In this document: positions 53,118-61,838 of the stretch, one piece after another
Layout: each line of letters starts with the position of its first letter
Position numbering within the stretch: position 1 is the stretch's first letter
Assembly: GCA_965267505.1 (NCBI GenBank)
Contig: OZ254081.1
Coordinates: 1 to 64,000 of the forward strand
DNA from: JANQHS01 sp965267505
GTDB taxonomy: Bacteria; Bacteroidota; Bacteroidia; Cytophagales; CCMP332
Length of the DNA stretch: 64,000 nucleotides
Direction of reading: 5' to 3'
The notes under the pieces: generated by a model
Databases searched by the model: none
Told to the model about the DNA's origin: nothing
The model's input: the letters and a program-made list of their open reading frames with translations, nothing else
Made by a program: the position numbers and the translations under genes

Positions 53118-53963
53118 ATGGAGAATCCATCTATTAAAGAAATAAGCTCTCAGATAAGGAGAGATATTATCCGCATGACCCATAAGGCTCAATCCGGTCA
53201 TCCAGGAGGGTCATTAGGCTGTGCAGATCTATTTGCCCTTCTTTTTGGTAAGGTTTTGGATATGGACAGGAATGCATTTAACCCCAAAGGGGAAAATGAA
53301 GACATGTTCTTTTTATCAAATGGACATATATCGCCAGTCTGGTATTCCACCCTTGCCAGAACAACTAATTTCTTTGATGCAAAAGAATTGGGAACATTCC
53401 GGGAAATAGACTCAAGATTACAGGGTCATCCTGCCACAGAAGAAGGCTTACCCGGAATTAGAGTCGCATCAGGCTCTTTAGGACAAGGACTTTCGGTGGC
53501 TGTCGGTGCGGCTGTTTCAAAGAAATTGAACTCAGACCCTAAATCGGTTTTTGTGCTTATGGGAGATGGAGAACAGCAAGAAGGACAGATCTGGGAAGCA
53601 GTTATGTTTGCCGCTAAGAATAAGGTCGATAATCTTATTGGGATTATAGACTGGAATAATCGCCAGATCGATGGAGATGTAAGCGATATTCTTGGATTAG
53701 AGGATCTGGACGCAAAGTATAGATCTTTTGGTTGGGAGGTCATTATCTGTGAAGGAAATGATATCGATCAACTTGAAGAGGGAATAAATCAGGCTAAAGG
53801 AAAACTTGGCCAAGGGAAGCCTGTGGCTGTCATGATGAAAACAGAAATGGGTTTTGGAGTAGATTTTATGATGGGAACTCACAAATGGCATGGTGTGGCT
53901 CCAAATGACGAACAAGCAGAAGATGCTTTAAGTCAATTGGAAGAAAGCCTGGGAGACTTCTAA
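53118..53963 (+). CDS. Transketolase, N-terminal half
   Basis: 281 residues. ThDP-binding region GDGEQQEGQIWEAVMFAAKNKVDNL with IIDWNN (the GDG-N motif) and HKAQSGHPGGSLGCADL at the N-terminus. This is the split transketolase form, found in many bacteria and archaea, in which the catalytic protein is made as two polypeptides. The C-terminal half is not directly next; a VWA-protein gene (2 bases downstream) intervenes. Confidence 0.95.
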   Translation: MENPSIKEISSQIRRDIIRMTHKAQSGHPGGSLGCADLFALLFGKVLDMDRNAFNPKGENEDMFFLSNGHISPVWYSTLARTTNFFDAKELGTFREIDSRLQGHPATEEGLPGIRVASGSLGQGLSVAVGAAVSKKLNSDPKSVFVLMGDGEQQEGQIWEAVMFAAKNKVDNLIGIIDWNNRQIDGDVSDILGLEDLDAKYRSFGWEVIICEGNDIDQLEEGINQAKGKLGQGKPVAVMMKTEMGFGVDFMMGTHKWHGVAPNDEQAEDALSQLEESLGDF

Positions 53964-53965
53964 AC

Positions 53966-55330
53966 TTGATCAGGAGGCTGACCATATTGTTTCTTTTTGT
54001 TTTACCCATACTAGGTAAAACCCAGGACCTGTCCCCTGCTGATAAAACAACCCGAATCCTGTTCCTTTTGGATGCTTCTGGGTCCATGCTTGGCAAATGG
54101 GAAGGTGAATTTCGGAGTGAGGCCGCGAAAAGGCTGTTGGGAGAGTTGGTAATGGATCTCAAGGATGAGGAAAATCTGGAACTCGCCTTAAGGGCATATG
54201 GTCATCAATTTCCTAAAGAAAAGCAGAACTGCGATGACACCCGATTGGAAGTTCCCTTTGCGCTAAAAAACCATCAGGAAATTCTTAATCGCCTTAGGTA
54301 CATAAAGCCAAAAGGAACAACTCCCTTAGCCAAATCCCTTCAAAAGGCCGCGAACGATTTCCCAGAGGATCCCAAAGCCAGAAACATAATTATCATTATT
54401 ACCGATGGGCTTGAATCTTGTGATGGAGATCCATGTGAAATTTCACTTGCACTTCAGAAGAAGAACATATTCCTGAAGCCTTTCATCATTGGATTGGGCA
54501 TGGATGATGAATACATGAAGGAGTTTTCCTGCCTTGGTACTTTTCTAAAAGCAAAGAGCCAGGATAGCTTTAAAAAAGCATTGGGAACCGCTATCAATCA
54601 ATCTATTAAGCCAGCCAAGGTAATATTGGAGCTACTGGATGAGCAAGGAAAACCTGTAGAGACAGACCTACCCGTAGCATTCTTTAACAATTTTACCGGT
54701 AATACAGTAGCCGAAATAATCCATTACCTTGGGCCGCAGGGAAACGCAGACCCATTATTGATAGACCCGGTTATAGATTATAACATCGCCATTTCAACCA
54801 TCCCCCCTATCCTAAAGAAAGACCTGCATTTTAAAGGCGGCGAAACCAAGAAGATACAGATTAAATCTCCTACCGGCTACCTGACATTTAAGTGCAATGG
54901 CTTCAATGCCTATAAGAATCTAGAAGTTCTGATCCGAAAGAAAGGATCTCCAAGAACAATTAATGTTCAGGATTTTAAAAGGAAGGAAAGGTATTTGACC
55001 GGTAGGTATGATATTGAGGTTCTAACCCTGCCAAGAACAATTTTTGAAAACGTGGAAGTTAAGAATCATGAAACAAAGAATCTGACCATTTCGGCTCCAG
55101 GAATATTAACAATATTAGATGGAGGAAATGGAGTGGGTGCTATTTACAAAGTCCAGAAAGGTTTACCAGACGAGTGGGTGGTGAATTTTTATAGGCAGGG
55201 AAGTTTCAATCTTCAACCAGGAAATTATAAGGTAGTATTTAGACCCAGAGGTTCTCAAGGAAGTAGATACACTTCCATTAAAAGCTTCTCAATTAGACCC
55301 CAAGCTTCAACCAAAATAAAACTATACTAA
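53966..55330 (+). CDS. Secreted VWA-domain protein between the transketolase halves
   Basis: 454 residues. TTG start; signal peptide about 1-17. VWA domain about 25-200 with MIDAS motif DASGSMLGKWEGE and a Thr/Asp further on (KGTTPLAKSL, IITDGLESCDG). The rest is beta-rich (repeats such as 'GNYKVVFRPRGSQG') and looks adhesive or structural. Two bases separate it from each flanking transketolase gene, so co-transcription is almost certain, though the link to sugar metabolism is not obvious. Confidence 0.88.
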   Translation: MIRRLTILFLFVLPILGKTQDLSPADKTTRILFLLDASGSMLGKWEGEFRSEAAKRLLGELVMDLKDEENLELALRAYGHQFPKEKQNCDDTRLEVPFALKNHQEILNRLRYIKPKGTTPLAKSLQKAANDFPEDPKARNIIIIITDGLESCDGDPCEISLALQKKNIFLKPFIIGLGMDDEYMKEFSCLGTFLKAKSQDSFKKALGTAINQSIKPAKVILELLDEQGKPVETDLPVAFFNNFTGNTVAEIIHYLGPQGNADPLLIDPVIDYNIAISTIPPILKKDLHFKGGETKKIQIKSPTGYLTFKCNGFNAYKNLEVLIRKKGSPRTINVQDFKRKERYLTGRYDIEVLTLPRTIFENVEVKNHETKNLTISAPGILTILDGGNGVGAIYKVQKGLPDEWVVNFYRQGSFNLQPGNYKVVFRPRGSQGSRYTSIKSFSIRPQASTKIKLY

Positions 55331-55332
55331 TA

Positions 55333-56280
55333 ATGGTAAACACCACTTTGGAAAAAAGGGATACACGTTCAGGCTTTGGAGATGCCCTAACAGAGCTTGG
55401 AAGAGAAAATAATGACATAGTAGCTCTCTGTGCAGATCTTACCGGATCTGTAAAGATGGATGGTTTCAAAAGCGAAAACCCTGATCGCTTCATCCAGGTG
55501 GGAATAGCTGAAGCAAATATGATCGGCATGGCAGCTGGTCTTGCTATTGGAGGAAAGATCCCATTTACCGGAACCTTTGCCAACTTTTCTACCGGAAGGG
55601 TTTATGATCAGATTAGACAATCGGTTGCATATTCAGATGTTAATGTTAAGATCTGCGCATCCCATTCCGGTCTGACCCTCGGAGAAGATGGGGCCACTCA
55701 CCAAATGCTGGAAGATCTTGGCATGATGAAAATGCTTCCAAATATGACCGTCATTAATCCCTGTGATTATAATCAGACATTTCTGGCGACCAAGGCTATC
55801 GCCGATTGGAAGGGACCGGTATACTTGAGATTTGGAAGACCAAAGGTTCCAAACTTTACTTCAATGGATCACAATTTTGAGATTGGCAAAGCATGGCACA
55901 TTGAGGAGGGCACCGATATAACCCTCATAGCCACAGGTCACCTGGTATGGGAATCCTATTTAGCTACAGATCGATTGAAAGAAAAAGGGATCTCCGTAGA
56001 CCTAATAAATATCCATACGATTAAACCACTGGACAAGGAGGCAATCTTAAAATCTGCCTCAAAGACCGGTCTTGTGCTGACTGCTGAAGAACATCAAATA
56101 GCCGGAGGGCTTGGAGAAAGCGTTGCAGGCTTATTAAGTTCTGAATCACCAACAAGAATGGGGATGGTTGGAGTAAAAGATTGCTTTGGAGAAAGTGGAA
56201 AACCTGCTGATCTAATGAAAAAATATGGGATTGATTCTTATGCTGTAGAGAAAAAGGTCCTTGAACTTCTTGGAAAATAA
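55333..56280 (+). CDS. Transketolase, C-terminal half
   Basis: 315 residues. DALTELGRENNDIVALCADLTGS (start of the pyrimidine-binding domain), HSGLTLGEDGATHQMLEDL, and IHTIKPLDKEAIL with TAEEHQIAGGLGESVAGLL. Pairs with the N-terminal half at 53118 to form one active enzyme of the pentose-phosphate pathway. Followed by a bidirectional terminator shared with tRNA-Lys. Confidence 0.95.
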   Translation: MVNTTLEKRDTRSGFGDALTELGRENNDIVALCADLTGSVKMDGFKSENPDRFIQVGIAEANMIGMAAGLAIGGKIPFTGTFANFSTGRVYDQIRQSVAYSDVNVKICASHSGLTLGEDGATHQMLEDLGMMKMLPNMTVINPCDYNQTFLATKAIADWKGPVYLRFGRPKVPNFTSMDHNFEIGKAWHIEEGTDITLIATGHLVWESYLATDRLKEKGISVDLINIHTIKPLDKEAILKSASKTGLVLTAEEHQIAGGLGESVAGLLSSESPTRMGMVGVKDCFGESGKPADLMKKYGIDSYAVEKKVLELLGK

Positions 56281-56313
56281 AAAGCCCAAATCAAAAACCT
56301 GATCTGGGCTTTT
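56280..56313. terminator. Bidirectional terminator between transketolase and tRNA-Lys
   Basis: AAAAGCCCAAATC (56280-56292) pairs with GATCTGGGCTTTT (56301-56313) with one A-C mismatch, loop AAAAACCT. T tracts exist on both strands. Confidence 0.9.
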
Positions 56314-56314
56314 G

Positions 56315-56387
56315 TGAGTCGGCCGGGGCTCGAACCCGGGACCCTCTCCTTAAAAGGGAGATGCTCTACCAACTGAGCTACCGACTC
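56315..56387 (-). tRNA. tRNA-Lys (UUU)
   Basis: 73-nt cloverleaf on the minus strand. Acceptor GAGTCGG pairs with CCGACTC; D stem GCTC/GAGC; anticodon stem TCTCC/GGAGA around loop CTTTTAA, anticodon TTT at window 56354-56352; T arm CCGGG-TTCGAGC-CCCGG. Discriminator base A. CCA is not encoded. No variable-loop anomalies. Confidence 0.97.
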
Positions 56388-56427
56388 ATTAAGAGTTTGG
56401 TTATTTTCGCCCTCGAAAATGAGGCTG

Positions 56428-56458
56428 CAAATTTAGGTAGCAAGACTGAATTTACAAA
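56428..56458 (-). promoter_or_regulatory. Canonical promoter of tRNA-Lys
   Basis: Minus strand TTTG (56455-56458), exactly 19-nt spacer, TAAATTTG (56428-56435): full Bacteroidota consensus. The tRNA 5' end follows about 40 bases downstream. It sits just upstream of the oppositely oriented gene starting at 56464. Confidence 0.8.
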
Positions 56459-56463
56459 CCCAA

Positions 56464-57174
56464 GTGCAAAGATTCCTTCTAATAATATCCATACTTTATA
56501 GCCATTCTCTTTTAGGCCAATTTCAGGGGGTTGAAAAGGCCGATTCGCTTTTTGACAATCAAGAATATACCCGGGCATTTATTGTTTACGATTCACTTTT
56601 TCAGAATGGCGTTACAAGTGAAGAGATCCTTTTAAAGATGTCCATGATCAACGAAGGCTTAGGGAAAATTCCTCAGGCAATATTTTTCCTCTCCCTTTAT
56701 CAGAACAAGACTGGTGATGACCTGGTAGAGAGAAAAATATTGGATATGGCAAGGGATCAAAATTTGGAAGGATACACTGTTTCGGATTTTGAATTGATTC
56801 AAAATGCATTTGAAGAATGGCTTGAAGAATTATTAATTCTGGTCATCGTTCTACTGTCCGCTTATTCAGCCAGAGCAGTATTCATTATTCTGAAAAGGAA
56901 AAAAAAGGAAGTATCTCACCTTATGGTCAGCAGTCTTTTAGCTCTTGCAGTGATCTTTTTAGCAGCTTACGAGAAAAAGAAAAAGAAGGAAGGGATTTTT
57001 ATTGCAGAGAAGGGATACCTGGTGGAAGGGCCATCTGCTGGGTCAGAAATCCTATTTGAAGTCAACCCAGGAGACAAACTTGAGATCCTCGGAACTCAAG
57101 ATTCCTGGACTAAGGTAATCTACAAAGAGCAAGAAGGGTTCATTAGAAATTCCCAGGTCTGGCCTTTATTTTAA
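56464..57174 (+). CDS. BatE-like protein: TPR, membrane helices and SH3-like domain
   Basis: 236 residues, GTG start. Signal peptide about 1-18. TPR-type helices about 20-105 (FDNQEYTRAFIVYDSLFQNG, ISQAIFFLSLYQN). Two membrane helices about 120-140 and 155-172 (EWLEELLILVIVLLSAYSARAV, SLLALAVIFLAAYEKKKK). A bacterial SH3-like domain from about 177 (LVEGPSAGSEILFEVNPGDKLEIL ... VIYKEQEGFIRNSQVWPLF). This resembles BatE of Bacteroidota aerotolerance operons, but no other Bat genes are here. It ends sharing TTAA with the convergent SDR. Confidence 0.72.
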   Translation: MQRFLLIISILYSHSLLGQFQGVEKADSLFDNQEYTRAFIVYDSLFQNGVTSEEILLKMSMINEGLGKIPQAIFFLSLYQNKTGDDLVERKILDMARDQNLEGYTVSDFELIQNAFEEWLEELLILVIVLLSAYSARAVFIILKRKKKEVSHLMVSSLLALAVIFLAAYEKKKKKEGIFIAEKGYLVEGPSAGSEILFEVNPGDKLEILGTQDSWTKVIYKEQEGFIRNSQVWPLF

Positions 57175-57977
57175 AGAGGAGAATCCTTTTCTTTTTTAAA
57201 ATGGGCATAAACCTGCCCATCCATCCAGGAAGGAAATAACTTATTCATAAATACCGTCATCCTTCCTTGTGAAGTAAGAGTAAGGATTTTCTTTCTTTTT
57301 TCTATGGCCTTATAGATACGCGATGCTACTTCTTCGGCACTCATAATCTTCCCTTCTTCCAAGGGGCTTTCTCCTTGTTGAGAACCATCTGCCAACCTTG
57401 AAGATTTTCGAATATTTGAGGCTGTAAAACCAGGACAAGCGATAAGAACATGGACACCTGTCTTCAGCAATTCAGTGCGAAGTGACTCGAGGAATCCTTG
57501 CAAAGCAAATTTAGAAGCTGAATATGCCGACCGACCAGGCAATCCTCGATATCCCGCAATTGAAGAAATCCCAACAATAGATCCTCTTGTTTTGATCAGC
57601 TCCTCTAAAAATAATCGGGTACAAACAACGGCACCCATCAGATTAATATCTATCAACTCCTTAAAGACTTTTAGGTCAAGATCTTTAAATAAGGCCCTCA
57701 TTGAAATGCCAGCGTTATTGATCAGAATATCAACCCTCCCATAACTTTCAAGAACTCTCTTTTTAAAATCACTTACTTCCTGCTCAGACTGTACATCGGC
57801 TTTCATTCCAAAAACTTGGCCGGCAAGTTCCTTACAATCCTCCTCCACTTCCTTTATCCTTTCAACATTCCTACCAGAGAAAGCTACATTATGTCCTTTC
57901 CCGGCATATTCTTTTACTAAAGCCAGACCAATTCCAGAGTTACCTCCTGTGATGACAACAACCTTCTTGCTCTTCAT
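57171..57977 (-). CDS. Short-chain dehydrogenase/reductase (classical SDR)
   Basis: 268 residues. Cofactor motif TGGNSGIGLAL (TGxxxGxG), NNAGIS, Ser of ISSIAGYRG and catalytic YSASK. Preference for NADPH suggested by the following basic residues (GRNVERI). C-terminal 3-residue hydrophobic tail. Cytosolic oxidoreductase of unknown substrate; positioned 9 bases downstream of the aminotransferase, so probably part of the second glycan operon. Confidence 0.9.
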   Translation of the reverse strand: MKSKKVVVITGGNSGIGLALVKEYAGKGHNVAFSGRNVERIKEVEEDCKELAGQVFGMKADVQSEQEVSDFKKRVLESYGRVDILINNAGISMRALFKDLDLKVFKELIDINLMGAVVCTRLFLEELIKTRGSIVGISSIAGYRGLPGRSAYSASKFALQGFLESLRTELLKTGVHVLIACPGFTASNIRKSSRLADGSQQGESPLEEGKIMSAEEVASRIYKAIEKRKKILTLTSQGRMTVFMNKLFPSWMDGQVYAHFKKEKDSPL

Positions 57978-57986
57978 TGTAACCGA

Positions 57987-59114
57987 TTAAGCCTTAAAAT
58001 GATGTTTTATCAATTCAATTATTTCTGCCTGCTGATCCTCTTTTAAAGAGCTTCCTGAAGGCAAACATATTCCGGTATTAAAAAGCCTTTCCGATACTCC
58101 ATTCAAATAACTCTGTGCCTTCTGAAATATAGGTTGGGTATGCAACGGTTTCCAAAGACGTCTTGCTTCAATATTATTTTGCTCAAGCATATTTATGAGT
58201 TCAGTAGGGCTTCCTAGACTAGGTTCAATTAGCATTGTCGTAAGCCATCTATTCGAATAATATCCTTCAGCTTCTTTCAGGAAACTTAAACCCTCTATTT
58301 CTTCTAGTTCCTTCGAATAATTTTGGAATACACTTCTTCTTCTCTCTATTTTCTTATCCAAGGTATCCATTTGACCCAGGCCAATTCCAGCAAGTACGTT
58401 GCTCAATCGGTAATTGAAACCTAATTCGCTATGTAGATAATAAGGAGCCACGTCCCTGGCTTGGGTTGATAGAAATCTGGCCTTTTCCGCTAGCTCTTTA
58501 TTGTCTACAACAAGAGCTCCCCCACCAGAAGTAGTGATGATCTTGTTTCCATTAAAAGACAGAATTCGGAAATCACCAAAACTCCCACACCTCCTGCCCA
58601 TGTATTCAGAGCCTAGTGATTCTGCAGCATCCTCAATAAATATGATATCATTTTTCGCACAAAGCTGTGAAATTTCATTCAGGGAAGCTGGCATCCCATA
58701 AAGGTCAACGCCAACCAATGCTTTGGGCCTACCTCCATGGCTGGAAAGCTCCGATATTGCTTTTTCAACCAGTTCCGGTGAGACATTCCATGAATTCTCT
58801 TCGCTATCTACAAAAACGGGTACAGCACCGCAGTAAACTACCGGGTTGGCACTTCCAATGAATGTGAAGCTTTGAACAAGCACCTTATCCCCTTTCTGAA
58901 TCCCCGAAAGAATCAAAGCCAAGTGCAAAGCTGCAGTACCTGAACTTGTGGCAACCACATGTCCTCCTCCCAAAAAATCAGAAAGGCCTTCTTCAAATTG
59001 GGTAAGATGGGGACCAACCGGCGCAATCCAGTTCTGATCAAACACCTCAGCGATTCTTTTCAATTCGTTTCCGCCCATATCAGGCGGTGATAGCCATATT
59101 CTTTCCTTAGCCAT
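57987..59114 (-). CDS. DegT/DnrJ/EryC1/StrS aminotransferase, PglE-type
   Basis: 375 residues. Start IWLSPPDMGGNELKRI and NWIAPVGPHLTQFEEGL is the hallmark of the PglE-like group that makes UDP-4-amino-4,6-dideoxy sugars; the PLP Lys is in SFNGNKIITTSGGGA. Overlaps the sugar transferase gene by 8 bases. Together the two resemble the pglE-pglC pair for bacillosamine-type linkers. Confidence 0.93.
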   Translation of the reverse strand: MAKERIWLSPPDMGGNELKRIAEVFDQNWIAPVGPHLTQFEEGLSDFLGGGHVVATSSGTAALHLALILSGIQKGDKVLVQSFTFIGSANPVVYCGAVPVFVDSEENSWNVSPELVEKAISELSSHGGRPKALVGVDLYGMPASLNEISQLCAKNDIIFIEDAAESLGSEYMGRRCGSFGDFRILSFNGNKIITTSGGGALVVDNKELAEKARFLSTQARDVAPYYLHSELGFNYRLSNVLAGIGLGQMDTLDKKIERRRSVFQNYSKELEEIEGLSFLKEAEGYYSNRWLTTMLIEPSLGSPTELINMLEQNNIEARRLWKPLHTQPIFQKAQSYLNGVSERLFNTGICLPSGSSLKEDQQAEIIELIKHHFKA

Positions 59115-59763
59115 AGGAATTCTTTAAGAAGGAAGATTCATTTCTTCTAAACTCTTCGACATATCTATCAGAGAGGTTTCCTTGTCCCAAACCAAAAATC
59201 GTCCAAAAAATATACTTGATATCTAAAACCATGGATTTCTCATCCAAATAATCGAGATTGATTTTGATCTTGGTGGGCCAAATTACATTCTGATTGTATC
59301 CTTGAGGATCCTTTGCATTTTGAAGTAGGTCCTCTTCGTTCCGGAAATACAAGGAAGCCGGCCCGGTAATCCCCGGCCTTAATTCAAGTATGGCTCGATT
59401 GGCACCTTCCAACTCATCAGCAAAACCTTTCATGTCTGGTCTTGGGCCCACAAAGCTCATCTTTCCAATCAAAACATTGATCAGTTGGGGCAGCTCATCA
59501 ACTTTTAATTTTCTCATGAATGACCCAAACTTTGTAATCCTTGGATCGTTGCGAGTGGTAATTGTGCCAAGATTGTAATCCAGAATCTTCATGGTCCTGA
59601 ACTTAAGAATGTTGAAGGGTTTTGCGTTCCTTCCAATCCTTTCCTGAACAAAAAGCCCATTGGCACCCGTATCAATGTAACAGAGTAACCAAAGTATTGG
59701 AAAGGCCCAAAACAGAACCGCAATGCCCCAAAAGGAAACCGCTATATCAAAGGCTCTTTTCAA
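59107..59763 (-). CDS. PglC-type bacterial sugar transferase (priming phosphoglycosyl transferase)
   Basis: 218 residues, TTG start with no in-frame Met nearby. One N-terminal re-entrant helix (about 9-28), then the sugar-transferase signature GLFVQERIGRNAKPFNILKFRTM, KVDELPQLINVLIGKMSFVGPRP (pieces DELPQLINVL, MSFVGPRPD) and a short C-terminus; size typical of the monotopic PglC class. It transfers a sugar-1-phosphate to undecaprenyl phosphate to start glycan assembly. Overlaps the sulfotransferase by 17 bases. Confidence 0.94.
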   Translation of the reverse strand: MKRAFDIAVSFWGIAVLFWAFPILWLLCYIDTGANGLFVQERIGRNAKPFNILKFRTMKILDYNLGTITTRNDPRITKFGSFMRKLKVDELPQLINVLIGKMSFVGPRPDMKGFADELEGANRAILELRPGITGPASLYFRNEEDLLQNAKDPQGYNQNVIWPTKIKINLDYLDEKSMVLDIKYIFWTIFGLGQGNLSDRYVEEFRRNESSFLKNSYG

Positions 59764-60625
59764 GGGTGGATTTTGAAGTGCTTCTCAATACCGGATCAAT
59801 GATCTTTGAAATAGTCTGGATCTCATTTTCTGTGAGTTGAGACTTATACTTTCCTACTCCCTTGGTGTAGATATTTCTCTCAAGTTCCCTGAAATCAACC
59901 TCTTGTCTGTAATTCAAAAACTTAAGGATCTTGTTCAATTCTGTATTAGGTGATTTCACATAATCTTCATAGTCTAGGATCAAAAACCTCCCCTCCTCCA
60001 ATTCATTAACATCATTCAAGCTGGTTTCAACGCAAGCCGCCCATTGATGAGCACAAACCTCGATCAGAGATTTTTTCCTGAGGTCTTCAAAAAGTCGCGG
60101 GTAAACAGGTCCCCACTTCTTCAAATTCTTCTCTTTAGAAAAAATAGAGTGAAGTCTATTTTGCAGGAACCTCAAGCCATAGAATGGGATATCAGATTTT
60201 GGAACAAACCTGGCCTTTTTTAACAGGTATTTAAACTCTACTGATGCCTTCCACCTGATTCTTGCTGATGCCGCAACGTCATATCCATTCCTCTTTATTA
60301 GGACGAATTTTGCATTTGGAAACAAAGCATTTAAGAAAGGAATCCTTAAAGAATTGGCACAAGTTTTCTCCACTACAATTTTTCCTGGATGCTTTTTTTG
60401 CAAATTCGAGAAGGTTGAATGAATGTACTTTTCGGCCTTGAGATTCAGATCGCTTTTTCCAAATACATCATTGGCTTTACTTCTATTTCCATGTCGAAAA
60501 ACTAGATCGATCTCATCACAAGGCCAGGTTACAAAGCCATCCAACTTACAAAGTTGATCCCTGAGCATATTGGTGCCGGAGCGCCCCGCTCCAATAATAA
60601 AGACAGGTGATTCAACCCTTTTCAT
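59747..60625 (-). CDS. PAPS-dependent sulfotransferase family protein
   Basis: 292 residues. Start VFIIGAGRSGTNMLRDQ carries the 5'-PSB loop (GAGRSGTNML), and KFVLIKRNGYDVAASARIRWK (RNGYDVAASARIR) is the 3'-phosphate-binding motif; FLILDYEDYV follows. It would sulfate a surface carbohydrate. Overlaps the glycosyltransferase gene by 14 bases. Donor inferred from family. Confidence 0.88.
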   Translation of the reverse strand: MKRVESPVFIIGAGRSGTNMLRDQLCKLDGFVTWPCDEIDLVFRHGNRSKANDVFGKSDLNLKAEKYIHSTFSNLQKKHPGKIVVEKTCANSLRIPFLNALFPNAKFVLIKRNGYDVAASARIRWKASVEFKYLLKKARFVPKSDIPFYGLRFLQNRLHSIFSKEKNLKKWGPVYPRLFEDLRKKSLIEVCAHQWAACVETSLNDVNELEEGRFLILDYEDYVKSPNTELNKILKFLNYRQEVDFRELERNIYTKGVGKYKSQLTENEIQTISKIIDPVLRSTSKSTLEKSL

Positions 60626-61838
60626 CTTTCAAAATTAATTTGAGTTGATTATCAAGTCTTGAGGCTAGGATTGAAAAGGCATTATTTTTTTTTACATAAT
60701 CAATTCCTCTTTTTCCAATTTCAATTCTTTCCTCCTTGGAAAGTTGAGAAATTTCCAAAATCGCATCAGCCATTTCCTTACTCGATTCGGGCCTAACGCT
60801 GATACCTCCCTTTGATTCTTTTACAGGGTCGTTGAAAGCATCGCATCCAAAAACCACAGGTTTTCCCGTTCCCAAGTAATCAAAAATCTTATTCAAGCTA
60901 ATCCCATATTTATACAGAGGGCTGTCCTTTAGGTTTGCTACAAAAACATCAGCACTTTTCATTTTAGCTCTCATCTGATTTTTGGGAACAGAACCCATCA
61001 TTTTCACATTAGAGATCTTCATTTCCTCCTTCAGGGTTTTCAATTTGCTTTCATCAACACCGGATCCATAAATGACAAAATCAAACTGAGGCAAACCAGA
61101 GGCTGCTATAAAAATGGATTCCATGGAATTAGCAGGTGAAAGGGCTCCGGAGTACATTACAATTTTGACTTGATCATTCAATTCCGGGCTCTTTTCAATA
61201 TCAGCATCTTTTATCCCATTTGGAAGATGAAAAAATTTCTCGTCCATGCCATGATATCGTTGCTTTAGATATGCCGGTATTCCAGGGAGTAAACCAATGA
61301 TAATTGAAGCATTTTTTATACAGTAAGCCTCCAATGAATAGAAAAACCTTACAGCTCTCGATTTTTGGAGGCTAGGCTTCATTTCAACTATGGTTTGGGG
61401 CCAAAGATCTCTGATTTCAAATAAGAATGGAATATTTCTTTTTCTGGCGAGCTTAGCAGCAAAATATGCTGAAGGAAGTGCGGGCGAAGAACCAATTATA
61501 ACAGTGGGGCTCTGTTCTTGGAAAAATTTTCTTCCCACCCTAAGAAATATCAATCCAAATAAAAACATGGACAGAATCCTTTTAAAGCCAAAATTTTTAG
61601 AGTAAGAAATACCATTAAGCCAAACCCAGTCAATCCCTTCTATTTTCTCTCGTAAATGGGATTTTAACGGCCTAACATTCCTTACAAATTTCTTTCGCTT
61701 ATGATCGAACGGACTTGAAAAAATGGTAACCTTCCATCCTATTTTCTGAAGTTCCTTTGCAATTTCAAAATGCCTGTTTCCGCCGGACATTTCAGGCAAA
61801 TAGCTATGCTGATTAACTATCCAGATATGGTTACCCAT
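60612..61838 (-). CDS. Glycosyltransferase family 4 (GT-B fold)
   Basis: About 408 residues from the ATG at 61838 (MGNHIWIVNQHSYLP). N-terminal Rossmann domain with MSGGNRHFEIAKELQKIGW; C-terminal nucleotide-sugar domain with VKIVMYSGALSPANSMES, KMMGSVPKNQMRAKM and the retaining-GT4 element ISLNKIFDYLGTGKPVV. Transfers a sugar to a lipid-linked acceptor. Overlaps the deacetylase-like gene by several bases. Confidence 0.92.
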   Translation of the reverse strand: MGNHIWIVNQHSYLPEMSGGNRHFEIAKELQKIGWKVTIFSSPFDHKRKKFVRNVRPLKSHLREKIEGIDWVWLNGISYSKNFGFKRILSMFLFGLIFLRVGRKFFQEQSPTVIIGSSPALPSAYFAAKLARKRNIPFLFEIRDLWPQTIVEMKPSLQKSRAVRFFYSLEAYCIKNASIIIGLLPGIPAYLKQRYHGMDEKFFHLPNGIKDADIEKSPELNDQVKIVMYSGALSPANSMESIFIAASGLPQFDFVIYGSGVDESKLKTLKEEMKISNVKMMGSVPKNQMRAKMKSADVFVANLKDSPLYKYGISLNKIFDYLGTGKPVVFGCDAFNDPVKESKGGISVRPESSKEMADAILEISQLSKEERIEIGKRGIDYVKKNNAFSILASRLDNQLKLILKDEKG

